NCBI RefSeq assembly: GCF_019132875.1
Contig: NZ_JAHSPF010000004.1
Location: forward strand, 358,725 to 422,724
Direction: 5' to 3'
Length of the DNA stretch: 64,000 bases
Source of the DNA: Erwinia phyllosphaerae
GTDB taxonomy: Bacteria > Pseudomonadota > Gammaproteobacteria > Enterobacterales > Enterobacteriaceae
The notes under the pieces were generated by a model. That model saw nothing but the letters and a program-made list of their open reading frames with translations, did not search any database and was not told where the DNA came from. The stretch's first letter is position 1. Each line of letters begins with the position of its first letter. A program made the translations under genes and the position numbers. Shown here piece after piece: positions 20,440 through 29,071 of the stretch.

Positions 20440-21630
20440 ATGACTTTATTAAATCCCTATTTTGGCGAGTTTGGCGGTATGTACGTGCCGCAAATCCTGA
20501 TGCCTGCTTTAGAGCAGCTGGAAGAGGCTTTTGTCAGCGCCCAGCGCGATCCTGAATTCCAGGCAGAATTTATTGGCCTGCTGAAAAACTACGCCGGTCG
20601 CCCTACAGCCCTGACGCTGTGTCGAAATCTGACCAAAGGCACCAAAACTCGTCTGTATTTGAAGCGCGAAGATCTGCTGCACGGCGGCGCGCACAAGACC
20701 AACCAGGTTCTCGGTCAGGCGCTACTGGCAAAGCGCATGGGCAAGACAGAGATTATTGCCGAAACCGGCGCGGGCCAGCACGGCGTTGCTTCGGCCCTTG
20801 CCAGCGCGCTGCTTGGCTTGAAATGCCGCATCTATATGGGTGCAAAAGATATCGAGCGCCAGTCACCGAACGTTTTTCGCATGAAGCTGATGGGTGCGGA
20901 AGTGATCCCGGTACACAGCGGCTCGGCCACGCTGAAAGATGCCTGTAATGAAGCGCTGCGCGACTGGTCCGGCAGCTATGAAAACGCCCACTATATGCTC
21001 GGCACGGCGGCTGGCCCGCATCCTTTCCCGACTATCGTGCGTGAATTCCAGCGGATGATTGGTGAAGAGACCAAAGTTCAGCTACAGGAACAGGAAGGTC
21101 GTTTGCCGGATGCGGTCATCGCCTGCGTGGGCGGCGGCTCTAACGCTATCGGCATGTTTGCGGACTTTATTGATGACGCTTCCGTAGGGTTGATTGGTGT
21201 TGAACCCGCCGGCCACGGTATCGAAACCGGCGAGCACGGCGCGCCGTTAAAGCACGGCCGCGTGGGGATCTACTTCGGTATGAAAGCGCCGATGATGCAG
21301 ACGGAAGATGGCCAGATTGAAGAGTCTTACTCTATTTCCGCCGGTCTCGATTTCCCTTCCGTTGGCCCACAGCATGCCCACCTGAACAGCATTGGCCGGG
21401 CGGAATACGTCTCCATCACCGATGACGAAGCGATGGATGCCTTTAAAATGCTCTGCCGCAGCGAAGGTATTATTCCTGCCCTTGAGTCCTCCCACGCGTT
21501 AGCTCATGCGCTGAAGATGATGCGTGAAGCGCCGGAAAAAGAGCAGCTGCTGGTCGTTAATCTTTCCGGCCGCGGCGACAAAGACATCTTTACCGTTCAC
21601 GATATTCTGACTGCTAAGGGAGAGATCTGA
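20440..21630 (+). CDS. trpB: Tryptophan synthase beta chain
   Basis: PLP enzyme that condenses indole with serine in the alpha2-beta2 complex. 396 residues (E. coli 397). The PLP lysine is in [20 protein letters not shown] (Lys about 87), the ETGAGQHG loop and the phosphate-binding GGGSNAIG are present. A 43-bp spacer precedes it, the only gap of note inside the operon. The TGA stop overlaps the trpA ATG by one base, conserving coupling of the two subunits. Confidence 0.98.
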   Translation: MTLLNPYFGEFGGMYVPQILMPALEQLEEAFVSAQRDPEFQAEFIGLLKNYAGRPTALTLCRNLTKGTKTRLYLKREDLLHGGAHKTNQVLGQALLAKRMGKTEIIAETGAGQHGVASALASALLGLKCRIYMGAKDIERQSPNVFRMKLMGAEVIPVHSGSATLKDACNEALRDWSGSYENAHYMLGTAAGPHPFPTIVREFQRMIGEETKVQLQEQEGRLPDAVIACVGGGSNAIGMFADFIDDASVGLIGVEPAGHGIETGEHGAPLKHGRVGIYFGMKAPMMQTEDGQIEESYSISAGLDFPSVGPQHAHLNSIGRAEYVSITDDEAMDAFKMLCRSEGIIPALESSHALAHALKMMREAPEKEQLLVVNLSGRGDKDIFTVHDILTAKGEI

Positions 21631-22436
21631 TGGAACGCTATGAACAGCTTTTTCAGCGTTTGCAGGCACGCAAAGAAGGCGCTTTTGTTCCTTTTGTGAC
21701 GCTGGGCGACCCCACACCCGAGCACTCTCTACAGGTTATCGATGCGCTGATTGCTGGCGGTGCCGATGCGCTGGAGCTGGGGATCCCCTTCTCCGATCCG
21801 CTGGCGGACGGCCCGGTTATTCAGAACGCGACGCTGCGCGCCTTTGCGGCTGGCGTAACGCCTGCGCAGTGCTTTGAGCTGCTGGCAGCCGTTCGCCAGA
21901 AGTATCCTGAAATACCGATTGGCCTGCTGATGTACGCTAACCTGGTCTTCTCAAACGGTATCGACAATTTTTACGCACGCTGTCAGGAAGTAGGTGTGGA
22001 TTCGGTGCTGGTGGCAGACGTGCCGGTCGAAGAGTCTGCACCGTTCCGCCAGTCGGCGATGCGCCATAACGTTGCGCCAATTTTTATCTGTCCGCCAAAC
22101 GCCAGCGACGATCTGCTGCGTGAAATTGCCTCGCACGGTCGTGGTTATACCTACCTGCTTTCACGTGCGGGCGTGACGGGAACAGAGAGCCGCGGAGTCA
22201 GCCAGTCTTTGCAGCATCTGGTTAACAAGCTGACCGAATATCACGCCGCGCCGCCGTTACAGGGCTTTGGCATTTCTGAACCTTCCCAGGTTAAAGAGGC
22301 CCTGGCTGCGGGCGCGGCGGGCGCGATTTCCGGTTCGGCAATCGTAAAAATTATTGAGCGCCATCACAATGAACCGGCGAAGATGCTGGCTGAACTGCAG
22401 AATTTTGTCGCCACGCTGAAAGCCGCAACACGTTAA
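21630..22436 (+). CDS. trpA: Tryptophan synthase alpha chain
   Basis: Cleaves indole-3-glycerol phosphate to indole, which channels to TrpB. 268 residues, the E. coli length. Catalytic Glu and Asp are in [15 protein letters not shown] (Glu about 49, Asp about 60); the phosphate-binding loops SRAGVTG and [10 protein letters not shown]...GAISGSAIV are intact. Last gene of the operon; a strong hairpin without T tract follows. Confidence 0.98.
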   Translation: MERYEQLFQRLQARKEGAFVPFVTLGDPTPEHSLQVIDALIAGGADALELGIPFSDPLADGPVIQNATLRAFAAGVTPAQCFELLAAVRQKYPEIPIGLLMYANLVFSNGIDNFYARCQEVGVDSVLVADVPVEESAPFRQSAMRHNVAPIFICPPNASDDLLREIASHGRGYTYLLSRAGVTGTESRGVSQSLQHLVNKLTEYHAAPPLQGFGISEPSQVKEALAAGAAGAISGSAIVKIIERHHNEPAKMLAELQNFVATLKAATR

Positions 22437-22445
22437 CCGCTTTAT

Positions 22446-22474
22446 GGATGCCTTATCCCCCCGGTAAGGCATCC
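22446..22474 (+). terminator. Hairpin at end of trp operon
   Basis: GGATGCCTTA (22446-22455) pairs perfectly with TAAGGCATCC (22465-22474). There is no T tract, so termination may need Rho, as at the E. coli trp t' site; it may also stabilise the mRNA 3' end. Confidence 0.6.
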
Positions 22475-22743
22475 CGACTTCATGCTCAGTTGCTCTGGAC
22501 ATTCGTTTTCACTGTATGCCAAAGGTAGTAATGGTTAGCTGAATTTCATGACGCTTTCCCGACCGTTTTTTCCTACGCCAGTTTTTTTGCTGCGCTGCCT
22601 TCATTCTGTTCTGATAAGACGCTATTTTTTCGCCCTTTTTGCTGTCCGAGCATGGAAAAATCGCCGGCCAGGTCTACGCTTCTTTTACAGAGCGAATCTG
22701 TAATAACGGCCAAGGCCATTCGTAAATAACAGGGAGATTTACC

Positions 22744-23058
22744 ATGAAGCTGTTCAAAATGTTGACGGGTATGGTTATCGCAGCCGTTGTGGCTGTTTCA
22801 GTCAGCGCCTGCGCGCCAACGGCAAAGCAGGAAGGCACCGGTGGTTATCTTGATGACACGGTCATTACGACCAAAGTTAAAACGGAACTGCTGAATGACG
22901 AAGCGCTGAAGTCGCGTGAAATCAACGTAGAAACCTTTAAAGGACGCGTGCAGCTGAGCGGTTTCGTTAGCTCAGCACAGATGGCCAGCCGCGCCGTGCA
23001 GGTCACCCGCAGTGTGAAAGGTGTGAAGTCGGTAGTAAATAATATGCAGATTAAGTAA
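22744..23058 (+). CDS. BON-domain lipoprotein
   Basis: 104 residues: a lipoprotein signal (SVSAC, lipidated Cys23, Ala at +2, so outer-membrane sorting is expected) followed by a single BON domain (about 37-104: DDTVITTKVKTELL...INVETFKGRVQLSGFV...AVQVTRSVKGVKSVVNNMQI). BON domains bind phospholipids and occur in OsmY and DolP. With a single BON domain it is shorter than DolP or OsmY and is no orthologue of either. GGGAG precedes ATG 22744; a good terminator follows. It lies between trpA and the type I secretion cluster, convergent with the latter. Plausibly an envelope-stress protein; this is inference. Confidence 0.9.
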   Translation: MKLFKMLTGMVIAAVVAVSVSACAPTAKQEGTGGYLDDTVITTKVKTELLNDEALKSREINVETFKGRVQLSGFVSSAQMASRAVQVTRSVKGVKSVVNNMQIK

Positions 23059-23093
23059 GCTGGCCTTACGGTCAGAACTTTATCAGCAGTCTG

Positions 23094-23118
23094 AGGGCGG
23101 TATTTATTCCGCCCTTTT
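23094..23118 (+). terminator. Rho-independent terminator after BON gene
   Basis: GGGCGG (23095-23100) pairs with CCGCCC (23109-23114) over a TATTTATT loop and is followed by TTTT. It separates the BON gene from the convergent 1977-codon gene. Confidence 0.8.
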
Positions 23119-23122
23119 ACTT

Positions 23123-26100
23123 TCAGCGCCAGTTGGCAGCCAGTACAGGTTGCAGCCGCTGAAGCTCTGCATCGGCAAACATAGCGGTTGCAGACGCTGG
23201 CGGTGCAAAGGCAGCCATCGCCTGGACAAGGTTTTCAACATTTTTGTAAAACAGTCTGGACCCGTTACCCGCCGTAATATTCCAGGGCTGTTCGGCAATG
23301 TTGGCATACCAGTTATGCAGGGTGACCAGCTGATTACTGCCTGTCACTGAAATTTGCAGATCCTGCTCTTTATGCTGGAACCATAAGAAGTCTGGACTGA
23401 TGTCACTGCCAAATACCAGCCTCCCCATTGAGCCGCTAAATTCCAGCTCGTTAACGCCGTGTCCCACTTTTACGGTCGACATGATACCGCTGACCACCAC
23501 ATGATTATTACCCTCACCCAGTTTCACCGTTGAGATATTTCCCTCAATAGTGTTCTCGCCATCTCCAACTGTCAGATGATCAATCTCACCAACGATGACA
23601 TTATTACCATTGCCTGCCGTAATATTGGCTTTTTTCCCCGTCACATTAAATCTGTTGTCACCGTTCCCAGCCACCACCGTGTTAAAAACACCTGCCACAT
23701 TGATGGTTCTGCTTTCGTCATCCAGTGTGACTTTAGCGAAAGTTTTATCGATCGTTATGGTGTTGAGGTCAGGAATACCTGGCTTAGCCTCCTCAGATGC
23801 AGAAGGTAATGAGGGCGGCACTGGTGGAATTGATATATCCGGAACAATTACTGCAGGTTGTTCATGCGATGGTGGCATTCCGATATCGACCGCAGGAACC
23901 AGATCCGGCGAGTACTCCGCAAAAATGAAATCGCTCGCACTAACCTGAGAGGTTTCCAGTGTGTCCAGATAGAGCAGATTGACGTTGGTACCCTCAGCAC
24001 CCTTGTAGATAACGTTAACGCCATGAATTTGAGATAATCCATTGATGGTGCCGCGATTGCTCTGGGTAATGCAAAGCTGGCTGAAATCAGTAATGCCGGT
24101 TTGTCGCAAATCAATTTTATCCGTGCCGTGACGGAAGCCACGTAACGCATTTTGGTAGTTCGTCACTCCGGATTGGGCGGCCACCACAAATGTGTCTGAC
24201 GAGGCGCTATCATGACTGTAGACAGTCCCATTGAGCGTGAAAGTGAAATTGCCCTGAATATCACTACTCATGATAACGCCTCTGCCACCGCCGTTAAGGA
24301 TCACGGTTCCGAGGCCTTGCTGTGGCTGATGTGTAGAGATGTCGCTACTGGTGTAGCTCTGAGGCGCGATAAACGTATCCTGGAAAAGGAAGTTCCCCGC
24401 ACCCATCCCGGCGAGTTGCTGATTCTTCAGAACGATGCTCTGGCCCTTACCCAGCTCAACCCGGACATCCGCCGCTTGCTGTGTCAGCTTCAGATCGGAA
24501 AATGTTTTTCCGGAGAACCCTACCAAATCGATAGTTTCGCCTCGTGCAGCCTCAAAGTTATTGATAACATCGTTGCCCGCATCACGGCGATGGACGACAT
24601 AGAAATCTTTACCCGCACCGCCGGTCAGCGTGTTGTTCCCGCGTCCGCCATCCAGTAATGCATCAGCCTTCCCTGCAACCAGCGTATCGTTTCCATCGCC
24701 TGTGACAATATTCTGAATAGCAGACGGATTTTTAATCGTCAGTGCAGCACCGCCAATACTGGCAACGCCGCTCAGCAGGTTAACCGTAGTGTTGCGCGAA
24801 ACGGCCGCTGCGTTGAGTGTATTACGCCCTCCGGCAACGCCATTGACCGAGTCATCCAACACCGCTCGGGTGGTTTGACGGACTACGGCGTCGATATATT
24901 CATCGGTATAAAAATAAGTATCGTCTGGACTACTTTTGCTGCCATAAAGTCGTAAGGACCAGGTATTTAATGTGACTGGCAAACCTGAGTTCGCATCGCT
25001 GACCTGCAAAGTCCAGTTACCTGCCGAACATTCACCAAAATCGTGGGTGGTCATGAAAGTATATTTAAATGAGCCTGACCGGCTGCTACCCTGGTCAGCC
25101 TCACTCGCACCCGGCATACCTTCCGGGATCTTGCCCTGACGGTTAAGCAGTATGCTTTGCGTGCCATCAGGGGAGATCAACCTGAGCGTCAAATCACCCA
25201 GACGCCCCACGTCTGCATCAAAGTCAATTTCAACATGCTCAACATTCAGACCAGCCTTCATTGCAATGGACGACGTCAGCGTTGCTCCTGCCACCACATT
25301 TTGACCAAGTGGGCCACTGGACGCGCTGTAGACATACTCATTGGCAGCCGTATATTGAGTCATCCAGGCTTCGGATAGTCGAACAGCGGCCCGTGCATCA
25401 ACTTCACCAAACCCGTAATCATTGCTGGTATGCATCCCGCCACCGTTCCAGCTGCGGCTGCTATTGTCACTCCAGTCGGTGGAAGGATCGTTAATCTTGT
25501 GGGCAGAGAGCGCAAGGATCTGTTGGACATCGCGATAGCCAAGATTCGGATTGGCTTCAAGCATTAACGCAACAATACCGGAGACGATTGGCGTGGCAAA
25601 GCTGGTTCCCTGCATGCTGCTGTAGTCATTGCCAAAGGTCGAGCCACGATCCGTTTCCAGCATATGGCCGGTTGAGACAATATTGCTGCCCGGCGCTGAA
25701 ACCAGCAGGCTGGCACCCGGGCTTGAGAACGGTGAAGAACCAATCTGCAGCGTCGATAAGTCACCCTGAGCATTGATTGCCCCCACTTCAACCGAGAAGC
25801 GATTATTACTGGTCAGCGACCCCTGCGCATTACCGCCAGCCGCCCGGTCATTGCCGCCAGCCGTAACGATAACCGTCCCTAGTCCACCTCGGCCATTAGC
25901 CGCTGCATACTGCGTATTCATACTCAAAGAGCTGGCAGTGTTAACAGTACCTTCCTGCAAATTACTGAGTGCAAAGTCATGGGTGAAGCCCCAGCTATTA
26001 TTGGCAATGTCAAAACTGACCATGTGTCCAAGCCCGGCGAGGTCGGCACCGTCATTAGCCAGGCTATAGCCGCCTAACGTAGCGTCATAGGCTACACCAA

Positions 26101-29056
26101 CACCACCTTTGTCATTGCGGGCTGCGACCATCACTCCTGCCACCATTGTGGCATGGTTAGAAACCAAACCAGGCAAGGCACCACTGGCCCGTTGAGATTC
26201 CAGCCAGGCCCGATCGACATTTACTGCAAGGTCAGGATGATCGATATCAAAGATTTCAGGCGCGGTAGCAAACTGGCCGCCCGGCTCAAACTGTCCAATA
26301 CGAACGCCTTTCCCGGTATAGTCCTGCCAGACCTGCAGAATATTAGTCTCGCTCAGATACCATTGCTGCGCGGCTAAAGGATCGAGCGGCATATCCGGCG
26401 TTAACAGGGTGACGGCAGCCCGCATCGGCGCTGTCTGTCCGCTATTGAGATCCACTACCGAAGCGGAAAGATTACCGGCTGCATCAATCACGCCGTACTT
26501 AAAGCTGAGCATGCCTGTATAACTGGTATCCGGCGTGAACAGAACGTCGCCCTGAGCGGTGAGGCTCACCGTACCGCCGGTCGCATCCCCTACATTCGCA
26601 ATACGTAGTGCTCCCTGGCTGTTAAGGCGCCAATCGTTGGCCAACAGACTATCGGCAGAAATAAGGTGAGCCTGAATATGATCGAAGGCTTTTCCCTCTT
26701 TATCACGCGTAAGAACATCTTCAACCGGCATGGCGTTCGGCAGCTGTAAATCAACCGCCGAAATATCCGCAAAATTCAGTTTCTGGATATTTTTTAGTGT
26801 TAACATGCCGTCACGCCCGACGACCTTATCGGCAACGCTATAACCGCTGTCGGTACGGGTGATGTTATAGTCGCCGTGATTACCGTGCAGCGTGACCAAA
26901 TTGATGCCGCCGTCTCCGTCAATCGTGGCATTGCCGTGACCGGCCTCAATCACGTCATCACTGGCGCCGCCGAAAATTTTATCATCGCCGCCGCCAGCAT
27001 AAATGATGCTGCCCCCGCCGGAAGCATAAATCGTATCGCCCTGAGTACCAGCATAAATAACTGCCTTGCCGCTGCCGCCAATGATGACGTTGTGGCCGCT
27101 ACCTCCAACCAGCACGTCGTCTCCCATTCCTCCGACCAGCGTTGAATCACCAGAGCCGCCCTTAATAAAGACGCCATTGGCCCCGCCGCTCCTGATGATG
27201 TCATTGCCGTCTCCGCCTTCAGCCAGGGTTAAACCTGCCTGCGCCATGTTCAGCTCCACACCTTTACTGCCTACAACGATCGCCGTATCGCGGCCTCCAT
27301 TGCCGTGAATGTTTTTAGCATCATCAGAGGCGCTGATAACAAAAACGTCATCGCCTGCGCCGCCAACATAAGTGTTGCTCCCCGCGCCGCCAACCAGCCA
27401 GCTGCCGGTTTTTGCGGCAATCAACGTATCGTTACCGCTTCCGCCGTACACATTGCTTACGCCCAGCTTTTCCGCATCCAGGGTTTCGTTATGTTGACTC
27501 TGGCTGGCCCAGGCCGTGGTGGTTATTCCGTTAGCAGTAGAAGTGACTCGTGTCCCGCTTTCCTGAGCGCTGAGGGTATTGCTGACGGGATCGCCAAGAA
27601 AATCGACGGCCAGTACCTCCTGAATTTTGCCGTTGATGGTGAAAGATCCGCTGGCAACCACTCTGTTACCATCACGAACCTCTTCTTTGTTCGTCGCGCG
27701 GACATTAATCTGGGTAATGCCCAGCTCGTCCAGCGTCTTCAGTTCACCAGCATTTACCTGTGCATCATGTGAGCCATCGACCCAAACCCGCAGCATGCTC
27801 CAGATGGCATCGCGCCGATCGATTACCCCATCCTTATTGCTATCTTCACTGGCAAGAGCGGAAAAACCATCGCTGAATTTTGTTTCGCCCGCGTCCCCGT
27901 CAGTACCTGCTTTGCCACCGTAATATTCGGAGAACATCTGGCTGACATCTTTTATCTGACCGCTACCATCGTCTATGACCAGCATCCCAGTAGTACGATC
28001 TGCCCAACCACTGCGTTTCAGCGTGCCACTGTTGTCCATATCGAAAAGTACGCCATCACGGATGTCGGTCATATGCACCCCGTCGCCGCTTAAATCCAGC
28101 AACAGCGGATCGACATAGGTATTGAAGGTGGTCATTGCCGACAATCCGTTAAGCGTTGCGGCGTTAAGCAGGTTGAAGTAAGAGTCAGTCCCTTCTGGGG
28201 TTTTGTAAAACTCCGACAGCCAGCTGTTAGGACGGGCATTAGGATCGAGCTGCAGTTCGCCGGGACGAATACCACCAGAGGCCAGACTGGCCATCTGAGA
28301 GGAGGTAAAATCGGTTTTATTCAGCAAATCGTCGAAGGTGTAAATTTTATGCGTAGCGGCATTGACGATATAGCCATTGGCGGCATCCTGCTGCGCCTGA
28401 CTTTCTCCCTGAATGGATGTTTGAGGTACAGGCGAGGAGTTGATATTGATGTTAATCAGGCTGGTTCCATCCTGACTGGAAACCCTTTCTTCCGGGGAAA
28501 GCCATTTACAAACGCCCGTATTTTTATCAAGATAGCAATCATCATTACGCATAAGATTATCGCGAATGATTTGAGCGCCTTCGTTATACAACATGTTTTT
28601 CAAAGCAAAAATATTGTTTGTCGGGATTAGGTTACCCTGGAAATCTTTATCATTATATCCAATAACATTCAGTGATTTATAAACAAAATCCACGCAGCTA
28701 TTAGTGAGAACATTATATTTATCTTCATTAAAACCATATTTTTGAGAATTTTTAGAAAAATCCAACAATTGATCATACTGATTTTTAGTCAATGATACAG
28801 TAATTTCAGTAGAGGTTCGCTGATAGGCCAAGTTATCAGAGTTAACCACGCGTCCTTGATCAAAGGGTTTGTAGTTTTCTGACGCAAAACCATAACTAAA
28901 TTCTTTCCCGCTACCATCACTTAAAGAATACCACATATGACCACTACTGGATTTACCAATCTCTTCATCAGTTAGCCTATTACCCTTATCGTCATAAGGG
29001 ATATAACCTGACCCTATTGTGGCGACTTTATATGTTACCGTGTATTTTCCTTCCAT
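23123..29056 (-). CDS. Giant RTX protein with papain-like, EF-hand-like and subtilisin/kexin-type modules, type I secreted
   Basis: 1977 residues, no signal peptide. In order: (1) 1-170, a module with SSGHMWYSLSDG (His40) and YNVLTNSCVDFVYKSL (Cys121), like the His/Cys pair of NlpC/P60-PPPDE papain folds in circularly permuted order; (2) about 315-455, EF-hand-like Asp-rich block (LDLSGDGV, FDMDNSG, EDSNKDGVIDRRD); (3) 537-715, RTX repeats such as GGSGNDTLI; (4) about 785-870, cadherin-like/tandem-95 type; (5) about 895-1230, S8 peptidase with His968 (SNHATMVAGV), Asn1069 and Ser1152 (QGTSFATPIVSG), but Glu924 (FEPGG) at the usual Asp; (6) 1250-1372, P domain as in kexins; (7) about 1450-1490, more RTX; (8) 1795-1880, atypical Gly/Asn-rich repeats; (9) C-terminus with NWY...VENLVQAMAAFAPP and LAANWR, a type I signal. 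The 5' 600 bases are A+T-rich. Downstream of its own transporter genes. Confidence 0.9.
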   Translation of the reverse strand: MEGKYTVTYKVATIGSGYIPYDDKGNRLTDEEIGKSSSGHMWYSLSDGSGKEFSYGFASENYKPFDQGRVVNSDNLAYQRTSTEITVSLTKNQYDQLLDFSKNSQKYGFNEDKYNVLTNSCVDFVYKSLNVIGYNDKDFQGNLIPTNNIFALKNMLYNEGAQIIRDNLMRNDDCYLDKNTGVCKWLSPEERVSSQDGTSLINININSSPVPQTSIQGESQAQQDAANGYIVNAATHKIYTFDDLLNKTDFTSSQMASLASGGIRPGELQLDPNARPNSWLSEFYKTPEGTDSYFNLLNAATLNGLSAMTTFNTYVDPLLLDLSGDGVHMTDIRDGVLFDMDNSGTLKRSGWADRTTGMLVIDDGSGQIKDVSQMFSEYYGGKAGTDGDAGETKFSDGFSALASEDSNKDGVIDRRDAIWSMLRVWVDGSHDAQVNAGELKTLDELGITQINVRATNKEEVRDGNRVVASGSFTINGKIQEVLAVDFLGDPVSNTLSAQESGTRVTSTANGITTTAWASQSQHNETLDAEKLGVSNVYGGSGNDTLIAAKTGSWLVGGAGSNTYVGGAGDDVFVISASDDAKNIHGNGGRDTAIVVGSKGVELNMAQAGLTLAEGGDGNDIIRSGGANGVFIKGGSGDSTLVGGMGDDVLVGGSGHNVIIGGSGKAVIYAGTQGDTIYASGGGSIIYAGGGDDKIFGGASDDVIEAGHGNATIDGDGGINLVTLHGNHGDYNITRTDSGYSVADKVVGRDGMLTLKNIQKLNFADISAVDLQLPNAMPVEDVLTRDKEGKAFDHIQAHLISADSLLANDWRLNSQGALRIANVGDATGGTVSLTAQGDVLFTPDTSYTGMLSFKYGVIDAAGNLSASVVDLNSGQTAPMRAAVTLLTPDMPLDPLAAQQWYLSETNILQVWQDYTGKGVRIGQFEPGGQFATAPEIFDIDHPDLAVNVDRAWLESQRASGALPGLVSNHATMVAGVMVAARNDKGGVGVAYDATLGGYSLANDGADLAGLGHMVSFDIANNSWGFTHDFALSNLQEGTVNTASSLSMNTQYAAANGRGGLGTVIVTAGGNDRAAGGNAQGSLTSNNRFSVEVGAINAQGDLSTLQIGSSPFSSPGASLLVSAPGSNIVSTGHMLETDRGSTFGNDYSSMQGTSFATPIVSGIVALMLEANPNLGYRDVQQILALSAHKINDPSTDWSDNSSRSWNGGGMHTSNDYGFGEVDARAAVRLSEAWMTQYTAANEYVYSASSGPLGQNVVAGATLTSSIAMKAGLNVEHVEIDFDADVGRLGDLTLRLISPDGTQSILLNRQGKIPEGMPGASEADQGSSRSGSFKYTFMTTHDFGECSAGNWTLQVSDANSGLPVTLNTWSLRLYGSKSSPDDTYFYTDEYIDAVVRQTTRAVLDDSVNGVAGGRNTLNAAAVSRNTTVNLLSGVASIGGAALTIKNPSAIQNIVTGDGNDTLVAGKADALLDGGRGNNTLTGGAGKDFYVVHRRDAGNDVINNFEAARGETIDLVGFSGKTFSDLKLTQQAADVRVELGKGQSIVLKNQQLAGMGAGNFLFQDTFIAPQSYTSSDISTHQPQQGLGTVILNGGGRGVIMSSDIQGNFTFTLNGTVYSHDSASSDTFVVAAQSGVTNYQNALRGFRHGTDKIDLRQTGITDFSQLCITQSNRGTINGLSQIHGVNVIYKGAEGTNVNLLYLDTLETSQVSASDFIFAEYSPDLVPAVDIGMPPSHEQPAVIVPDISIPPVPPSLPSASEEAKPGIPDLNTITIDKTFAKVTLDDESRTINVAGVFNTVVAGNGDNRFNVTGKKANITAGNGNNVIVGEIDHLTVGDGENTIEGNISTVKLGEGNNHVVVSGIMSTVKVGHGVNELEFSGSMGRLVFGSDISPDFLWFQHKEQDLQISVTGSNQLVTLHNWYANIAEQPWNITAGNGSRLFYKNVENLVQAMAAFAPPASATAMFADAELQRLQPVLAANWR

Positions 29057-29071
29057 TTTTAAATTTCCTTA

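Noticed and set aside
26950..27260. Short repeated DNA motifs resembling a tandem-repeat or CRISPR-like array
   Set aside because: The periodicity is that of Gly-Gly-x-Gly-x-Asp codons in the RTX protein; repeats are not identical and there are no unique spacers. No CRISPR array was seen anywhere in the window.
27305..27772. 155-codon plus-strand frame inside the giant RTX gene
   Set aside because: Antisense to repeat-rich coding DNA, no domain or start signal; explained by RTX codon repetition.
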